Positions 44,755 through 54,201 of a stretch of DNA of 64,000 bases are shown in pieces. This DNA comes from Shewanella algidipiscicola (GTDB lineage: Bacteria; Pseudomonadota; Gammaproteobacteria; Enterobacterales; Shewanellaceae). The DNA lies in contig NZ_QPQT01000011.1 in assembly GCF_003605125.1 (NCBI RefSeq), positions 62,001 to 126,000 of the forward strand, written 5' to 3'. Every line of letters starts with the position of its first letter. Position 1 is the stretch's first letter. The position numbers and the translations under genes are program-made. The notes under the pieces were generated by a model. The model was not told where the DNA came from and made no database searches. It worked only from the letters and a program-made list of their open reading frames with translations.

Positions 44755-45744
44755 ATGAACAACTGGTTCAAACAAATTAGCCTAGTGTTAGCCCTTGTCG
44801 TGGGGACAATGTTTAGTGCATTGTCGTTTGCCCAAGACGCTGCGGTGGCTAACCCTCAGGCAACAGAAGGGCAGATCTGGGCGCAGTTACAAGCGGGCGC
44901 TACCGGTGAAACCACTTCACATGGTCAATTCCATAATCAACCTATCAATACCTATGATTTGCGCGTCCTCGAGCTACGTAGTGACTGGTTAGCACCAGCA
45001 CTAATGGCAGCGCTGTTTGGCATGATCATCATCTTTGTACTGTTTATTAAGGTGAATGGTATCTCCAAGTTACATGGCGGCTTCTCTGGTAAGTTAGTGT
45101 ACCGCTGGTCTAAGTTCGATGTATCGATTCACTGGCTGGGCGCCATTCCTTGCTTGCTGTTAATCCTCACCGGATTAACCCTGTTGGCTGGACGTTTCTT
45201 CTTCCAACCTTATTTGGGGGAAGGCTTCTGGGCGGCATTGATCTACGGCGCTAAGCAAGTGCATGACGTCATGGCGATTCCGTTCATGATAGGTTGGGCC
45301 TTGATGACCGTATTATGGGCCAAGAATCAGCTACCTAAAATGTACGACTTAAAGTGGATGTTGGTCGTGGGTGGCTACATCAACTTCGGTCCATTCAAAG
45401 GCAAGCACCCAGATGCGGGCTTTGCTAACGCCGGTGAGAAGTTATGGTTCTGGGCATTTGCAATATTTGGTCTCGTGATCTCGGCATCAGGTATGTTGTT
45501 GCTATTCCCGAACTTGTTCGAGCCTAGCCGTACCCTAAGCCTGATAGCTTTGATATTGCACTCAGTTAGCGCCATCATTATCACCGCGTTCTCTATCGTA
45601 CATATCTTTATGGCGACCGTGATGTCTGAAGGTGGTATGGAGTGTATGGTGTCGGGTTACTGTGATGAAAACTGGGCGACTCAGCACCACAACCTTTGGT
45701 TCGATGAGATCAAAGCCGACGGTACGCTTAAGTATAAAAAATAG
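44755..45744 (+). CDS. fdhC: Formate dehydrogenase cytochrome b556 subunit FdhC, copy 2
   Basis: 329-residue paralogue of copy 1 with its own signal peptide (LVLALVVGTMFSALSFAQDA) and four haem-binding helices (WSKFDVSIHWLGAIPCL, QVHDVMAIPFMIGWALM, KLWFWAFAIFGLVISASG, HSVSAIIITAFSIVHIFM). The segment VVGGYINFGPFKGKHPD is shared exactly with copy 1. It anchors the second formate dehydrogenase to the inner membrane and reduces quinone. Confidence 0.93.
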   Translation: MNNWFKQISLVLALVVGTMFSALSFAQDAAVANPQATEGQIWAQLQAGATGETTSHGQFHNQPINTYDLRVLELRSDWLAPALMAALFGMIIIFVLFIKVNGISKLHGGFSGKLVYRWSKFDVSIHWLGAIPCLLLILTGLTLLAGRFFFQPYLGEGFWAALIYGAKQVHDVMAIPFMIGWALMTVLWAKNQLPKMYDLKWMLVVGGYINFGPFKGKHPDAGFANAGEKLWFWAFAIFGLVISASGMLLLFPNLFEPSRTLSLIALILHSVSAIIITAFSIVHIFMATVMSEGGMECMVSGYCDENWATQHHNLWFDEIKADGTLKYKK

Positions 45745-45798
45745 GCTGTAGTCTTAGGTGATAGTGCTGAGGCATTAGCCGCTATAATCGATTTGATA

Positions 45799-45834
45799 AA
45801 ACACCTCGTTGGGTTACTAACGAGGTGTTTTTTT
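45799..45834 (+). terminator. Terminator of FDH operon 2
   Basis: Stem AAACACCTCGTT / AACGAGGTGTTT, eight-base loop, then a T run; nearly the same left arm as the operon 1 terminator. Confidence 0.92.
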
Positions 45835-46065
45835 ATGCCTGTTTGAACTGTGCCTACCCCACATGGCGTGACGGATATAAAGGTACTCGACGGTCTGCAC
45901 CAAACAAGAGCAAGGCTGAGCTTAAATAGCCTCGGCGCCGCCAGAGTGAATACCTCAGATATTATTAACTGAAAAACTCTCTCAATTAATTGATTGGCTA
46001 GCGGACAGTGAAGTCATCGGTTTTGATCTAAGCTCAACATAGCGTGAGTTGAGAAGAGAGATACG
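45835..46065. other. Intergenic region upstream of fumC
   Basis: Lies between the FDH operon 2 terminator and fumC. I see no gene, no strong repeat and no clear operator; the fumC promoter should be here. Confidence 0.4.
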
Positions 46066-47448
46066 ATGAAATATAAAACGGTGCGAGACAGTATGGGGGA
46101 GGTTAAGGTGCCATTTGATGCTTTATATGGCGCGCAAACGGCGCGAGCCTTGGTTAACTTCCCCATCAGTGGCGACCCTATGCCCGAGGCCTTTATACGC
46201 GCCTTATTACTGGCCAAGCGCGCGGCAGCAGAGGCCAATGGCCAGCTAGCATTACTCGATAGCGTGACGGTAACTGCCATTGTCAGTGCGGTACAACAGC
46301 TGCTGGACGATCCCCAATTGATGCAACATTTTCCCGTTGATAGGTTTCAAACCGGGTCGGGCACCAGTAGCAATATGAACGCTAACGAGGTTATTGCTAG
46401 TTTGGCCAGTCAGCGCCTAGGTCGTGAGGTGAGTGCCAACGACGAGATCAATTTAGGCCAAAGCAGTAACGATATTATCCCTAGCAGTATTCATATCAGT
46501 GCCATGCTGGCGCTTGAGCAGCAACTATTGCCCGCGCTGAGCCATCTGCAACAGATTATCAGCCAAAAAGCACTGACCTTAACCGAGCAAGTTAAAACTG
46601 GCCGTACTCATTTGATGGACGCTATGCCGGTGCGTTTTAGTCAAGTGCTTGATGGCTGGGCCAGTCAAATTGAGCAATGCCAGCAGATGCTCATCGCGCT
46701 GCAGCCGTCATTATTGGCGCTTGCCCAAGGCGGCACTGCGGTCGGCACTGGGGTCAATACCCACCGCGATTTTGCGAGTAGCTTCTGCGATAAACTCGGT
46801 GGGATCACCGGCGTTGGATTTCGCCCAGCCGATAATCTCTTTAGTCGCATGGGCAGCCACGACACTGCGGTGGCGCTATCGGGGCAACTGAAGACGTGCG
46901 CGGTGGCAATGATGAAGATAGCTAACGATCTGCGTTGGATGAACTCTGGGCCCCTGGCCGGTCTTGGTGAGATTGCTTTATTAGCCTTGCAGCCTGGGTC
47001 GTCCATCATGCCGGGAAAAGTCAATCCGGTGATCCCCGAGGCGGCTTGTATGGTGGCCGCACAGGTGATTGGTAATGATGCGGCCATCACCATTGGTGGC
47101 CAGTCGGGTAATTTTGAACTCAATGTGATGCAACCACTAATAGCGGTTAACCTTTTACATAGCATAGAGTTGCTTAGCAACACGAGCCATTTGCTGGCCG
47201 ATAAGGCGATTGTCAGCTTTAGCGTGAATCAGGCCAATATAGCGGGGTCACTAGGGCGTAACCCCATTCTGGTAACAGCGTTAACACCTGTGATTGGCTA
47301 CCTTAAAGCGGCCGAGATAGCTAAACAAGCCTATGAGCAGCAACGCGAAATCCTTGAGGTGGCCGTAGAGCAGACCGACCTAAGCCGTGATGAACTTAGA
47401 CGCTTACTTAACCCTAAGCGGCTGACTAATGGTGGTTTAGGTGAATAA
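46066..47448 (+). CDS. fumC: Class II fumarate hydratase FumC
   Basis: 460-residue homotetrameric, iron-independent fumarase interconverting fumarate and malate. It shows FQTGSGTSSNMNANEVIA, SSNDIIPSSIHI, KTGRTHLMDAMPVRFSQV (with the catalytic His), GGTAVGTGVNTH, and the superfamily signature GSSIMPGKVNPVIPEA at about residue 317. The ratio of matching blocks favours fumarase over aspartate ammonia-lyase, although THLMDAMPVRFSQ departs from the common THLQDATP. Probably monocistronic. Confidence 0.9.
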   Translation: MKYKTVRDSMGEVKVPFDALYGAQTARALVNFPISGDPMPEAFIRALLLAKRAAAEANGQLALLDSVTVTAIVSAVQQLLDDPQLMQHFPVDRFQTGSGTSSNMNANEVIASLASQRLGREVSANDEINLGQSSNDIIPSSIHISAMLALEQQLLPALSHLQQIISQKALTLTEQVKTGRTHLMDAMPVRFSQVLDGWASQIEQCQQMLIALQPSLLALAQGGTAVGTGVNTHRDFASSFCDKLGGITGVGFRPADNLFSRMGSHDTAVALSGQLKTCAVAMMKIANDLRWMNSGPLAGLGEIALLALQPGSSIMPGKVNPVIPEAACMVAAQVIGNDAAITIGGQSGNFELNVMQPLIAVNLLHSIELLSNTSHLLADKAIVSFSVNQANIAGSLGRNPILVTALTPVIGYLKAAEIAKQAYEQQREILEVAVEQTDLSRDELRRLLNPKRLTNGGLGE

Positions 47449-47771
47449 AAATAGGTCTTATTTCTGGAGTTAAATCTTGTTTTTGAAGCGTTTATACAAT
47501 GAGATGTGCTGGTCAGATGTCTGCAGGCCTTATGTTTGCTGGAATATTGTCGATATTTAATACGGTAAGGGTAGTGCAGTACAATGTATCAACTCATAAC
47601 TAAATCTAATGGATAAGGCTTTGTTATCGATAGTGAAACAGCGGCTATGCTTACTTCATGGGTAGTGAAATGTGCAGCAATGAGAGGGCATTTCCCCTTG
47701 GCTTAGTTTGCTAAGTGATGGTTTTCTTGTTGGTTATCGCCTTGATTGCCCACCTATTACGTTAGAGGTTT
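47449..47771. other. Intergenic region upstream of chemoreceptor
   Basis: 323 bases without a convincing open frame, repeat or RNA element; presumably carries the chemoreceptor promoter. Confidence 0.4.
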
Positions 47772-49364
47772 ATGTTTATTATGATCCAGCACATCAAAAC
47801 CAGTATTCTTACCGCACTACCCACTGCAATAACCAGCCTATTACTTATTGTTATTGGGCTATTTTCTTACAGCACCTTTCTTGATCTAGAAGATGGAAAT
47901 CGGCGTTTAGTGAATAATACTCAACTTGCAGAAGGTTTCACCAATGTGCGTGAAGCCTTTTTTCTATTGCGTCTTGCCACCGCGACTCAGAATGCCGCAG
48001 AGGTTATTAATAGCCAAAATAAGACGCGCCAGTTAATTGCCGAGTTAAGCAAATATGATATGGCTTTTTTAGGCCAAGCGAACAAGCAGAAGGAGCAACT
48101 TCTGTCAGCGGTTGAGCGCTATATTCGCTTATATAATGAAGAGCTAGCACTGGCTGAGCGTACTGGCACTGAGCCGGTTTTTACCCGTGAGCGTCGTGCG
48201 TTAGGCCCTGAAATTAGTGATATTATTCGCAGTTTGGTATCGGCTATTACCGCGCGTAATCATGACTTAGGTAAGCTGGCCGATGATGAAATTAAACAGG
48301 CTGAAATCACCATTCTTAGCCTCATTTTACTGACCATTGCCATATCGTTAATCACGGCCTTAGTGATGAGTAATAAGCTAGTTGCCATTATTAATCAGAT
48401 TAAATCTGTGGTCGAGCGGTTAGCCCAAGGTGACTTAACCCATAAAACCAATATCAAAGGGAATAATGAACTGTGTTCATTAGCTGGGGATCTGGACTGT
48501 GTGATAGATAATTTGCGCCATATGATTACCGATATTTCTCAAGCATCAGATCATATGTCACAGCAAATTGGTCAACTTAACGAGCAGTCGACCAGTAATA
48601 GTCAGGCACTACAAACTCATGCGATTGAAACCGATCAGGTCGTCACGGCAATGACGGAGATGAGCGCCACCGCACAAAATGTGGCAGGCGATGCGGCCTC
48701 GGCGGCGCAATTTACTCAACAAGCTAATGCTCAGGCGGATAAATCGAAACAAGCTGTAGAGCAAGCTACCAGCAGAGTTGTGGCCTTGGTTGGTGAAGTT
48801 GATAAGGCGGCAACGACTATTGGCGAAATGAATGAAAATACTCGTCAAATTGCCTCAGTGCTTAATGTGATTGGAGAAATTGCCGAGCAGACAAATTTGC
48901 TGGCATTAAATGCCGCCATTGAGGCGGCGCGGGCTGGCGAACAGGGGCGCGGTTTTGCTGTGGTCGCTGATGAAGTGCGGGCACTTGCGGCGCGTACTCA
49001 AGCGAGTACTTCTGAGATCAATACCATGTTAGAGCGCCTGCGTAGTGGGGCGGAGCAGGCGGTGGCGGCGATGGATCAAACTAAGCGCAGCTGCCAAGAT
49101 GCGGCCGATAATACCGGACTGGTAACCGACAATCTCGATGGGCTTGTGGCTCATGTATTTGATATTAATGGTCTTAGTAATCAGATTGCCACAGCGGCCG
49201 AGGAGCAAAGTGCAGTATCGGAAGAGATTAACCGTAATTTAAGTACCATTCGTGAAATGGTCGATGAGCTTAATCATAGTGCCAATGCTACTTTAGCCAG
49301 CGCCACATCGCTGGCGGCGACCAAAGAGCAGTTAAGTGCAGTGGTCGCCAACTTTAAGTTGTAA
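47772..49364 (+). CDS. Methyl-accepting chemotaxis protein
   Basis: 530-residue inner-membrane chemoreceptor. TM1 is at about 10-32, with a short four-helix-type periplasmic domain (about 33-170), TM2 in [22 protein letters not shown], a HAMP domain (about 197-250) and a cytoplasmic coiled coil. The signalling tip reads [37 protein letters not shown] follows. No C-terminal CheR-docking pentapeptide is present. The ligand is unknown. Two starts are possible, 47772 and 47781; the AGAGG is 3 and 12 bases away respectively, so I leave the longer one. Confidence 0.93.
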   Translation: MFIMIQHIKTSILTALPTAITSLLLIVIGLFSYSTFLDLEDGNRRLVNNTQLAEGFTNVREAFFLLRLATATQNAAEVINSQNKTRQLIAELSKYDMAFLGQANKQKEQLLSAVERYIRLYNEELALAERTGTEPVFTRERRALGPEISDIIRSLVSAITARNHDLGKLADDEIKQAEITILSLILLTIAISLITALVMSNKLVAIINQIKSVVERLAQGDLTHKTNIKGNNELCSLAGDLDCVIDNLRHMITDISQASDHMSQQIGQLNEQSTSNSQALQTHAIETDQVVTAMTEMSATAQNVAGDAASAAQFTQQANAQADKSKQAVEQATSRVVALVGEVDKAATTIGEMNENTRQIASVLNVIGEIAEQTNLLALNAAIEAARAGEQGRGFAVVADEVRALAARTQASTSEINTMLERLRSGAEQAVAAMDQTKRSCQDAADNTGLVTDNLDGLVAHVFDINGLSNQIATAAEEQSAVSEEINRNLSTIREMVDELNHSANATLASATSLAATKEQLSAVVANFKL

Positions 49365-49400
49365 TCGGTTAGCTGGCGTCACTTAGATTGATAGACAAAT

Positions 49401-49427
49401 AAAAACCGCCATTAAGGCGGTTTTTAT
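49401..49427. terminator. Bidirectional terminator between chemoreceptor and yqhD-like gene
   Basis: Stem AAAAACCGCC / GGCGGTTTTT with loop ATTAA; both strands end in a T run, so it serves both convergent genes. Confidence 0.9.
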
Positions 49428-49475
49428 TATCTAACCCGTTACCACGCTTTGATGGTGCAGGGTAGTTTTAATCGC

Positions 49476-50639
49476 TTACCAGGCCATCTGCAAAATTTCG
49501 CGACTGATATCTAAATCAAGATCGCCTGATTCAGACAGTGCAGTCATACCATGTGCTTTGAGTGCCTCGATAACTAACTCGATTTGATCTTGGCTAACAT
49601 CATGATCGCGCAGGCGGGTTTTTAATCCCACCTGCTGGAAGAACGCCTCGGTTTTCGCTATGGCCTGTTCGATACGGCTATCGTCATCACCCTCAGTGAT
49701 ATCCCAAACGCGCTCGGCATATTGCAGCAGTTTCGCGTGCTTTTGGGTTTTACGGATACGCCATACTGACGGTAGGATCACGGCCAATGTTTGGGCGTGA
49801 TCGATATTAAACAGTGCCGTTAATTCATGGCCAATCATGTGTGTGGTCCAGTCAAACGGTACCCCGACTCCAATCATGCCGTTAAGGGCAGAGGTGGCGC
49901 TCCACATCAGGTTGGCACGTGCTTGATAGTTCTCAGGCTCAGCAACTGTGATAGGGCCTATTTCAATCAGGGTGCGCATAATGCCTTCGGCCATGCGATC
50001 TTGCACGCGGGCATCTACCGGGTAGGTGGCATATTGTTCAATCACGTGTACAAAGGCGTCAACCACGCCATTAGCGACCTGAATTTTTGGCAAGCTAAAG
50101 GTGAGTGTGGGGTCCAGCATTGAGAAGGTCGGGTAGATGCTCGGATGGTTAACTGGAAACTTACCACCTTGATAGCTGACAACGCCAAAAGCATTCATCT
50201 CTGAGCCTGTGGCTGGCAAGGTGGCGATGGTTGCCAGTGGTAACACATCTTTAGCATCGACAGGAACAGGGCTAAAGCCGTGGAACAGTAAGCTGCTGCT
50301 ATCACCTTCAAACTTAGTCGCCAGAGCAATAAATTTAGTGCCATCCATTACCGAACCGCCACCAACAGCGAGCAGGAAATCGATCGATTCTTTACGCGCC
50401 AATTCAGCCGCCTTGACTAACGTTTCAAATTTGGGGTTGGCTTCAATACCACCAAATTCAAACACGGTGCGCGACCCGAGTGCCGCCATTACCTTGTCTA
50501 GGGTGCCAAAACGTTTCACGCTGCCGCCGCCATAAGTGACTAATACACGGGCGTCAGCTGGGATTAATTTATCCAGTTCGGCGATTCTGTCTTTACCAAA
50601 AACAATGTGGGTCGGATTGCGATAATCAAAATTGAGCAT
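49476..50639 (-). CDS. Iron-type alcohol dehydrogenase / NADPH aldehyde reductase, YqhD-like
   Basis: 387-residue group III alcohol dehydrogenase, the same length as E. coli YqhD, which reduces many toxic short aldehydes with NADPH. It opens MLNFDYRNPTHIVFGKD. The nucleotide motif is GGGSVMDGTKFIAL (about 95-108), and the metal-binding segments include VVDAFVHVIEQY and THMIGHELTALFNIDHAQTLA. The ATG at 50639 follows AAAAGG; upstream codons are unlikely to be used. The AraC-type regulator is divergent, exactly as in yqhD/yqhC. Confidence 0.9.
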   Translation of the reverse strand: MLNFDYRNPTHIVFGKDRIAELDKLIPADARVLVTYGGGSVKRFGTLDKVMAALGSRTVFEFGGIEANPKFETLVKAAELARKESIDFLLAVGGGSVMDGTKFIALATKFEGDSSSLLFHGFSPVPVDAKDVLPLATIATLPATGSEMNAFGVVSYQGGKFPVNHPSIYPTFSMLDPTLTFSLPKIQVANGVVDAFVHVIEQYATYPVDARVQDRMAEGIMRTLIEIGPITVAEPENYQARANLMWSATSALNGMIGVGVPFDWTTHMIGHELTALFNIDHAQTLAVILPSVWRIRKTQKHAKLLQYAERVWDITEGDDDSRIEQAIAKTEAFFQQVGLKTRLRDHDVSQDQIELVIEALKAHGMTALSESGDLDLDISREILQMAW

Positions 50640-50719
50640 GGTTAAATACCTTTTCATCAAGCTGTAACGTCTAGGGGTAATGTTAGGCTTCTTGGTGTAA
50701 ACATAAATACCCATTGCTA

Positions 50720-50795
50720 GTCAATTTGTGCCTATTCCTATCTAATTTAATGGGTATTGATCTTAATTGGGTCAATTTGATGCTTTTTCCTATCT
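50720..50795. promoter_or_regulatory. Duplicated operator module in the yqhD/yqhC-type gap
   Basis: The composite GTCAATTTG-N6/7-TTCCTATCT occurs twice in the same orientation: 50720-50743 and 50771-50795, about 51-52 bases (five helical turns) apart. AraC-family activators bind such direct two-part sites, so these are probable binding sites for the adjacent regulator. Confidence 0.6.
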
Positions 50796-50831
50796 TGATG
50801 ATAAAATCATCGCCAATAACAATAGAGGCGA

Positions 50832-51710
50832 ATGATGACAAATATTGCAAGTTTGATGATGGCATTAGCACCGCAGGAGGGCTTTAACGACACCGCGATC
50901 GCTGGGATTAAGGTGTTTCGAAGTTCCGCCTATGGTTCGCGCGGCCCTATGTGCTATTCCCAAGGTATCTTAATTGTAGGCCAAGGTAAGAAGCGGGTGT
51001 ATTTGGACAATCAGGTCTTCGATTATGATCCGCACAACTCCTTGGTGATGACTGTGCCTATGCCGCTAGAGTGTGAAACTTTTGCGTCGGTTGCTGAGCC
51101 GGTATTAGTGTTAATTGTAGATATTGATTTGCCACAATTGACCCAACTGGTTCGTCTGATGGACGAGTATCATCAGGTGCCAGGCGATCTCAATGAGACT
51201 CGCCAACCCGGCTACTTTGTTGCCGCTAACAGCGATGATATGACCTGCTGTATCGAGCGGCTATTACAGGCGATGCAGTCTCCCTTAGAGGCGCAAGTAT
51301 TAGGGCGTCCTATAGTGCAAGAACTACTTTATCGGTTGCTGGCGCTAGATAATGCCGCGCCTTTGTATGCCTTGGCGCTGAGCCATACCCGTTTGTCGCG
51401 TATCGATAAGGCGCTGAGTTTTTTGCATCGTCATTATAGTGATAGCGTTGAGGTAGAGCAGTTAGCCAGCTTGGTGAATATGAGTCCTTCGGCGTTTCAT
51501 CGCTGTTTTAAAGAGGTGACAGCCTCATCGCCTATCCAGTATTTAAAAAAAATTCGCCTCAATAAGGCGCGTGAATTATTGCAGTTACAACAGCTTAAGG
51601 TGAAAGAGGTCGCGCAGGCGGTAGGGTATGAAAGTCCGGCGCAGTTTAGCCGCGAATTCAAGCGTTATTTTAATCAAAGCCCAGGAGCGAGTGGCAAGGC
51701 GGTGTTGTAA
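50832..51710 (+). CDS. AraC-family regulator, YqhC-like
   Basis: 292-residue protein with an N-terminal AraC_N-type domain (FRSSAYGSRGPMCYSQGILIVGQGKKRVYLDN and the SLVMTVPMPLECE block). At the C-terminus (about 195-290) is a double helix-turn-helix (VEQLASLVNMSPSAFHRCFKEV and VKEVAQAVGYESPAQFSREFKR). YqhC activates yqhD in response to aldehydes, and the divergent YqhD-like gene supports the same job here. ATG 50832 or 50835 both fit the upstream AGAGG. Confidence 0.9.
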   Translation: MMTNIASLMMALAPQEGFNDTAIAGIKVFRSSAYGSRGPMCYSQGILIVGQGKKRVYLDNQVFDYDPHNSLVMTVPMPLECETFASVAEPVLVLIVDIDLPQLTQLVRLMDEYHQVPGDLNETRQPGYFVAANSDDMTCCIERLLQAMQSPLEAQVLGRPIVQELLYRLLALDNAAPLYALALSHTRLSRIDKALSFLHRHYSDSVEVEQLASLVNMSPSAFHRCFKEVTASSPIQYLKKIRLNKARELLQLQQLKVKEVAQAVGYESPAQFSREFKRYFNQSPGASGKAVL

Positions 51711-51954
51711 GGCTTCATTTTCGTCACCGCTTTAACCATGGCTTGTCGTGTGATAGATCATTTGTTGCTAAAGTATGACATGCTTAACAATTATGCAGTT
51801 AATCTCGTGCTAGGTGTTGTAACTTATAGCCAGTTCACGTTTTATATATAGCGAAACTGATACTTTTGTGTTCCGCAAAAACGGGTATCTCTTTTTAAGT
51901 CTCTATTTATTCATTGGCTTTGCAATCCAAGGTCTGTTTCAGTTAGGAATGTTT

Positions 51955-53292
51955 ATGTCTTCAATTGTTCAAGCGGTGTCAGGTGATATGAGTAAGCCGT
52001 ATCAAGCGAATATTACTGTGCCCAACTGGATGCTCAGCTCTATGGAACGAGTGATGCAGTACTATGTTGATAAAAATTTGCGACTCGATACCCAGTCAGC
52101 GTCTATGATGCCTGCGCCTATCGAGGGCAAAAAGTACATGTTGTATGCGCATATTCCTTTCTGCCATACCTTGTGTTCTTACTGCACTTTTCACCGATTT
52201 TTATTTAAAGAGGATAAGGCGCGCGCCTATTTTGTCTCGTTACGCAAAGAGATGGATATGGTAAAAGCATTGGGTTATGACTTTGAATCTATGTATATCG
52301 GTGGTGGCACGACCACGGTATTAGAGGATGAGTTAGCGCGTACGATTGAGCATGCTAAGACGCTGTTTCCTAGTATTAAAGAGGTGTCGTGCGAGTCTGA
52401 TCCACAGCATTTAGACAGTCCTGGCTTTAAACAGTTAAAAGGCTTAGTCGATCGTATGTCGATTGGGGTGCAGAGCTTTAATGATGATATCTTAGCGATG
52501 ACAGATCGCTTAGATAAGTTCGGCTCGGGCCAAGAGACCTTTGACAAGATCATGGCAGCCAAAGAGTTGTTCCCTATTATCAATGTCGATTTGATCTTTG
52601 GTTTTCGTGGTCAAACCGATGAGGTGATCCAACACGACTTGGATATGGCCTCGCGCCTCGATCCGCGTCAAATTACCACCTATCCTTTGATGATCACCCA
52701 CCAAACGCGTAAGAGCGTTAAAGGTAAACTAGCGGCTCCTCAGGGAGACATGGCCCGTCAATATCGTCAAATCCTCAATAGCCTCAATGGCCAATACAAC
52801 CAGTTATCGGCATGGGCATTTGGTAAGGCTAATGATGAAGGTTTTGATGAATACGTTATCGATTATGATGAGTATTTGGGGGTGGGATCGGGTTCGTTCA
52901 GTTTCCTAAACGATACCCTCTATGTAAATACCTTCTCGTTACGTAAGTATCAAGAGGATATCGCCGCCGGACGTATGGGCGTTGAGCAGCAGAAGAACTA
53001 CAGCAAGAAAGATGTGATGCAGTATCGTTTCTTATTGGGCATGTTCTCTGGGCGCTTATCGCGTAAGTATTTCCGTGAGACATTCGGGGTCAATTTGGAT
53101 TGGGCGCTGTTTAAAGAGATGGCTTCGATGAAGGCCATTGGCGCGATTAAGAATGATCCAACCGATCCTGATAACTTGATCGTCACAGATAACGGCAAGA
53201 TGATGGGCTTGTTAATGATGAAAGAGTTCTACTCTGGCATGGATAACGTCCGTGCTCAGTTGCGTAAGCCGCTTAAGGCCTGCGACATGTAA
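51955..53292 (+). CDS. Coproporphyrinogen III oxidase-like radical SAM protein
   Basis: 445-residue member of the HemN/HemW radical SAM group. The cluster-binding motif is FCHTLCSYC near residue 70 (C-x3-C-x2-C followed by C-rich TFHRF), with the SAM-binding YIGGGTTTVLE and IGVQSFND. YPLMITHQT and a HemN C-terminal-like domain with MQYRFLLGMFSGRLS follow. It could be an oxygen-independent coproporphyrinogen oxidase, a haem chaperone, or a haem-related methyltransferase; which is not clear. The ATG at 51955 follows TTAGGA; earlier in-frame codons form a hydrophobic run that is probably not translated. Confidence 0.85.
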   Translation: MSSIVQAVSGDMSKPYQANITVPNWMLSSMERVMQYYVDKNLRLDTQSASMMPAPIEGKKYMLYAHIPFCHTLCSYCTFHRFLFKEDKARAYFVSLRKEMDMVKALGYDFESMYIGGGTTTVLEDELARTIEHAKTLFPSIKEVSCESDPQHLDSPGFKQLKGLVDRMSIGVQSFNDDILAMTDRLDKFGSGQETFDKIMAAKELFPIINVDLIFGFRGQTDEVIQHDLDMASRLDPRQITTYPLMITHQTRKSVKGKLAAPQGDMARQYRQILNSLNGQYNQLSAWAFGKANDEGFDEYVIDYDEYLGVGSGSFSFLNDTLYVNTFSLRKYQEDIAAGRMGVEQQKNYSKKDVMQYRFLLGMFSGRLSRKYFRETFGVNLDWALFKEMASMKAIGAIKNDPTDPDNLIVTDNGKMMGLLMMKEFYSGMDNVRAQLRKPLKACDM

Positions 53293-53318
53293 TGGGTTAA
53301 TCCTCTTGAAATGATAAC

Positions 53319-53350
53319 TAAAAAAGGTTGAACTAGGTTCAGCCTTTTTT
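53319..53350 (+). terminator. Terminator after the radical SAM gene
   Basis: Stem AAAAAAGGTTGAAC / GTTCAGCCTTTTTT (one G-U pair), loop TAG, T-rich end, 27 bases after the stop. Confidence 0.88.
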
Positions 53351-53367
53351 GTCTTTAGGAGCCAGCG

Positions 53368-54003
53368 TTGCGCGAGTTTGAGCAGCAATTTTCACAGTTT
53401 ATTCAATTACAGCATGCTAGCGATGCGGCGCATGATCTACAGCATGTATTGCGGGTGGTTAAATCGGCTAAGCAATTGTGCCGAGATGAAGCGGCCATCG
53501 CCGATGTTGTCGTGCCTGCGGCTTGGTTGCATGATTGTGTGTCGCTGGCGAAAGATCACCCACAGCGTGACCAAGCCTCACGTTTGGCGGCCGACAAAGC
53601 TATCGAGTTTTTAGCTCAGATAAGTTATCCGCCAAGGCATTTTAGTGCGATTCACCATGCTATTGTCGCCCACAGCTTTAGTGCCAAAGTGACGCCTCAC
53701 ACTATAGAGGCGCAAATTGTACAAGATGCCGACAGGCTAGATGCGCTTGGTGCGATAGGTATCGTTCGCTGTATTCAGGTTGGCAACAGTTTACAGCGCA
53801 CCTTATATAGTCTCGATGATCCATTTTGCCAACAGCGTCTCCCAGATGATACGCAATTTACCCTAGATCATTGCTATCAAAAGCTATTGGGTTTAAGTGA
53901 CACCATGTGTACAGCAGGGGGTCGCCTAGAAGCGCACAAACGTAGCGAGGTTATGCGGGCTTTTTTACAGCAGCTTGCTGGCGAAATAGAGCCTCAGCTG
54001 TAG
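53368..54003 (+). CDS. HD-domain phosphohydrolase, YedJ-like
   Basis: 211-residue metal-dependent phosphohydrolase. HD-superfamily ligands are His in DAAHDLQHVLRV (about 20), the His-Asp pair in AAWLHDCVSLAKDHPQRDQAS (about 51-52) and Asp in VQDADRLDALGAIGI (about 116). Overall it matches E. coli YedJ. The natural substrate is unknown. It starts at TTG (53368) with AGGAG six bases before; it sits within 76 bases of the preceding gene but behind a terminator. Confidence 0.88.
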   Translation: MREFEQQFSQFIQLQHASDAAHDLQHVLRVVKSAKQLCRDEAAIADVVVPAAWLHDCVSLAKDHPQRDQASRLAADKAIEFLAQISYPPRHFSAIHHAIVAHSFSAKVTPHTIEAQIVQDADRLDALGAIGIVRCIQVGNSLQRTLYSLDDPFCQQRLPDDTQFTLDHCYQKLLGLSDTMCTAGGRLEAHKRSEVMRAFLQQLAGEIEPQL

Positions 54004-54201
54004 CACGTTCTCTTAGTTTCTCATTGTCCAGTACCAAGCTAGATTATGACAAAGTTGAGCTATTTTAGCCCGCTTGGTATAAAGAGAAGTTGCCGCAAGG
54101 CGCATGGTTCATAGCTTGTGCCTAGTGCGTGTTCGCAGCGTTAATTTTAGGGGGTGTGATCATTGTATTATCACACCATCGTCCATTTTGCCGGAGTCCC
54201 C

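Noticed and set aside
54163..54201. Longer N-terminus for the PfkB kinase
   Set aside because: No ribosome binding site precedes the upstream codon; CCGGAG sits before the ATG at 54202, where family similarity begins.
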